Origin: Sipunculus nudus
Lineage: Eukaryota > Annelida > Sipuncula > Golfingiida > Sipunculidae
DNA: 64,000 nt
Direction: 5' to 3'
Assembly: GCA_026874595.1 (NCBI GenBank)
Contig: CM049306.1
Span: 1,504,019 to 1,568,018, forward strand
Part shown: one piece after another, positions 62,746-64,000 of the stretch
Numbering within the stretch: the first letter of the stretch is position 1
Layout of the letters: every line of letters begins with the position of its first letter
The notes under the pieces: model-generated
Told to the model about the DNA's origin: nothing
Databases searched by the model: none
What the model saw: the letters and a program-made list of their open reading frames with translations, nothing else
Translations under genes and position numbers: made by a program

Positions 62746-64000
62746 GTGAAATAAGAGAAATACCCTCAAAGAAAATTCATGATAAATATTATATGATGAG
62801 TAGGAGTTTGAAACAAAAAAATCACGGAAATGCTTATTTCCACTCCCCAAAGGAGTTGCCAATCCCCATGTTACATGGAACAGATATTAAATTACAGTTA
62901 TAATTTTTCTTTTAATAGAAGTTCTATTAGTTTTTGTGGAGCGAGTCTAGAATTCAGGCAGCTGTTTGATCCATTGAGTTTGAGTTAATGAATAAATTTA
63001 TTGATGTCTATGTTTGTGATTTCTCATCTCTTGTTCATATGTCTGTCTTACGCATCTGTGATTCCGTTTGGTGGCAAACCTGTAATGAAAAATACAACTA
63101 TTAGTACACATAACAGGAAGTTGTGTAGCTCTCCACCTGGACTGGAAGCAGCAATCATGGATTCTGTCAACAAGTTCTATGTGCTACCGCTGCGCCATGC
63201 AAGTTGAGTTGAGAATGAGGATTTGAATGGGGATATTTAAATCTACTATTGAGAATTGGTCCTAGTTGTTAAAATGAGGGTTACTTTTTGTTATGGGTAT
63301 GCGCTTTGTGCCCAGATGTCGCAAAAGCTTAAAAAAATAACCCTCAGCCATTTGTTAACTGCCTGCCACTATAATGTACTCCGTCTCGCACTACTTGCGG
63401 ACAAGGTGGAGTCACTGTTTTATTTCTAACCCCTAACCCTTGAAACCAAATATATGTGGGATAGCCATGATGAGTGTGCATTCAATTGCCTGGAGGGTGC
63501 AAGACAGTGGATGTGAATGACGTAGGCAGGACATGTGCACATAAGCCAAGTGGTGTAAACAAGCAGAGGGAGAAATCATGACGGATACAGGCATGTTGAT
63601 CGCGTGAAGAAAGAATAAATTGTACATTATTATAGGGTAAAAGGTAAATGGGGAGGATATAGAATACCATTAACGTACAAAGGAGTAAGTTGAATTTACT
63701 ATTTCAACGTTTCACATGTATCTGTTGTGTCTAAACATGTCCTGAACAAAAGCCTGAATTCTAGACTCGTACCCTTTTCGCTTATTTTGACACCACAGTA
63801 ACATCATTACAAATGTTTAAGATTAAATCAGTGGTATACTCAAACTACCATAGTACAGGTGCAAGTCCAGTTTTAACTGTCTGGGCTTTACCTGGTATTC
63901 TGAGCCAGGAGCTGATAGCACCAGTCTGAGCTAAGGACACAAAACCAGAGCTCACCAATGAGGTTACAAGAGTCTACTGATAGGACTTTCAGCCAGATAA
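62746..64000. other. Unassigned sequence at the right edge
   Basis: A 68-codon plus-strand frame at 63,001-63,207 begins with a hydrophobic, signal-peptide-like segment (MFVISHLLFICLSYASVIPF) but has no recognisable mature domain and no homology I can name. Nothing else was identified to the window end. Confidence 0.25.

Overview
The window is eukaryotic and almost certainly metazoan: the only gene I can identify with confidence is split by long introns, and most of the DNA is tandem arrays and interspersed repeats. A bivalve or other mollusc is the best guess. The basis is pearl/HINE-like elements with a tandem-repeat core, DIRS-type retrotransposon remnants, and many long minisatellites in AT-rich DNA. 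This is an inference; no species-diagnostic sequence was tested.

The gene is a CNNM (ancient conserved domain protein) magnesium transporter/regulator on the minus strand. Exon 1 (54349..52993) encodes the signal peptide, extracellular domain, DUF21 membrane domain and first CBS motif. Exon 2 (24141..23998) encodes most of the second CBS motif. Exon 3 (9785..9654) encodes the linker towards the cNMP-binding-like domain. All three junctions are phase 1 and join to 544 complete codons plus one base. The remaining C-terminal exons must lie beyond position 1. Intron 1 is 28,851 bp, intron 2 is 14,212 bp, and intron 3 runs off the window.

The introns are filled as follows. Intron 3 (1-9653) holds a 156-bp repeat array with AGGTCA palindromes, a 237-bp duplication and a decayed DIRS element (3779-9100). 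Intron 2 holds a 43-44-bp minisatellite (14200-19170) split by a pearl/HINE-like insertion, two smaller arrays, and a 44-bp array (22690-24010) that abuts exon 2 and whose unit contains the exon 2 5' splice site. Intron 1 holds a 44/38-bp array (24660-29340), a second pearl-like element, a TA-flanked TIR transposon, 42-bp and 54-bp minisatellites, copies of two interspersed repeat families, and a 36-bp array starting about 9 nt after the exon 1 donor. Upstream of the gene are a 92-bp array (56230-57650), a hAT-type element with 8-bp target duplications (58411-59266), a 266-nt near-perfect palindrome with 7-bp flanking repeats (62171-62436), and a short CpG-rich patch that might mark a promoter.

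The most unusual observation is that minisatellites start at or within both splice donors of the CNNM gene. The exon 2 donor has been multiplied into about 30 tandem copies of a strong 5' splice-site-like sequence. A roughly 110-copy array on the other side of exon 2 carries a 3' splice-site-like sequence in each unit. Many long open frames inside the arrays are artefacts of stop-free repeat units and are not called as genes.
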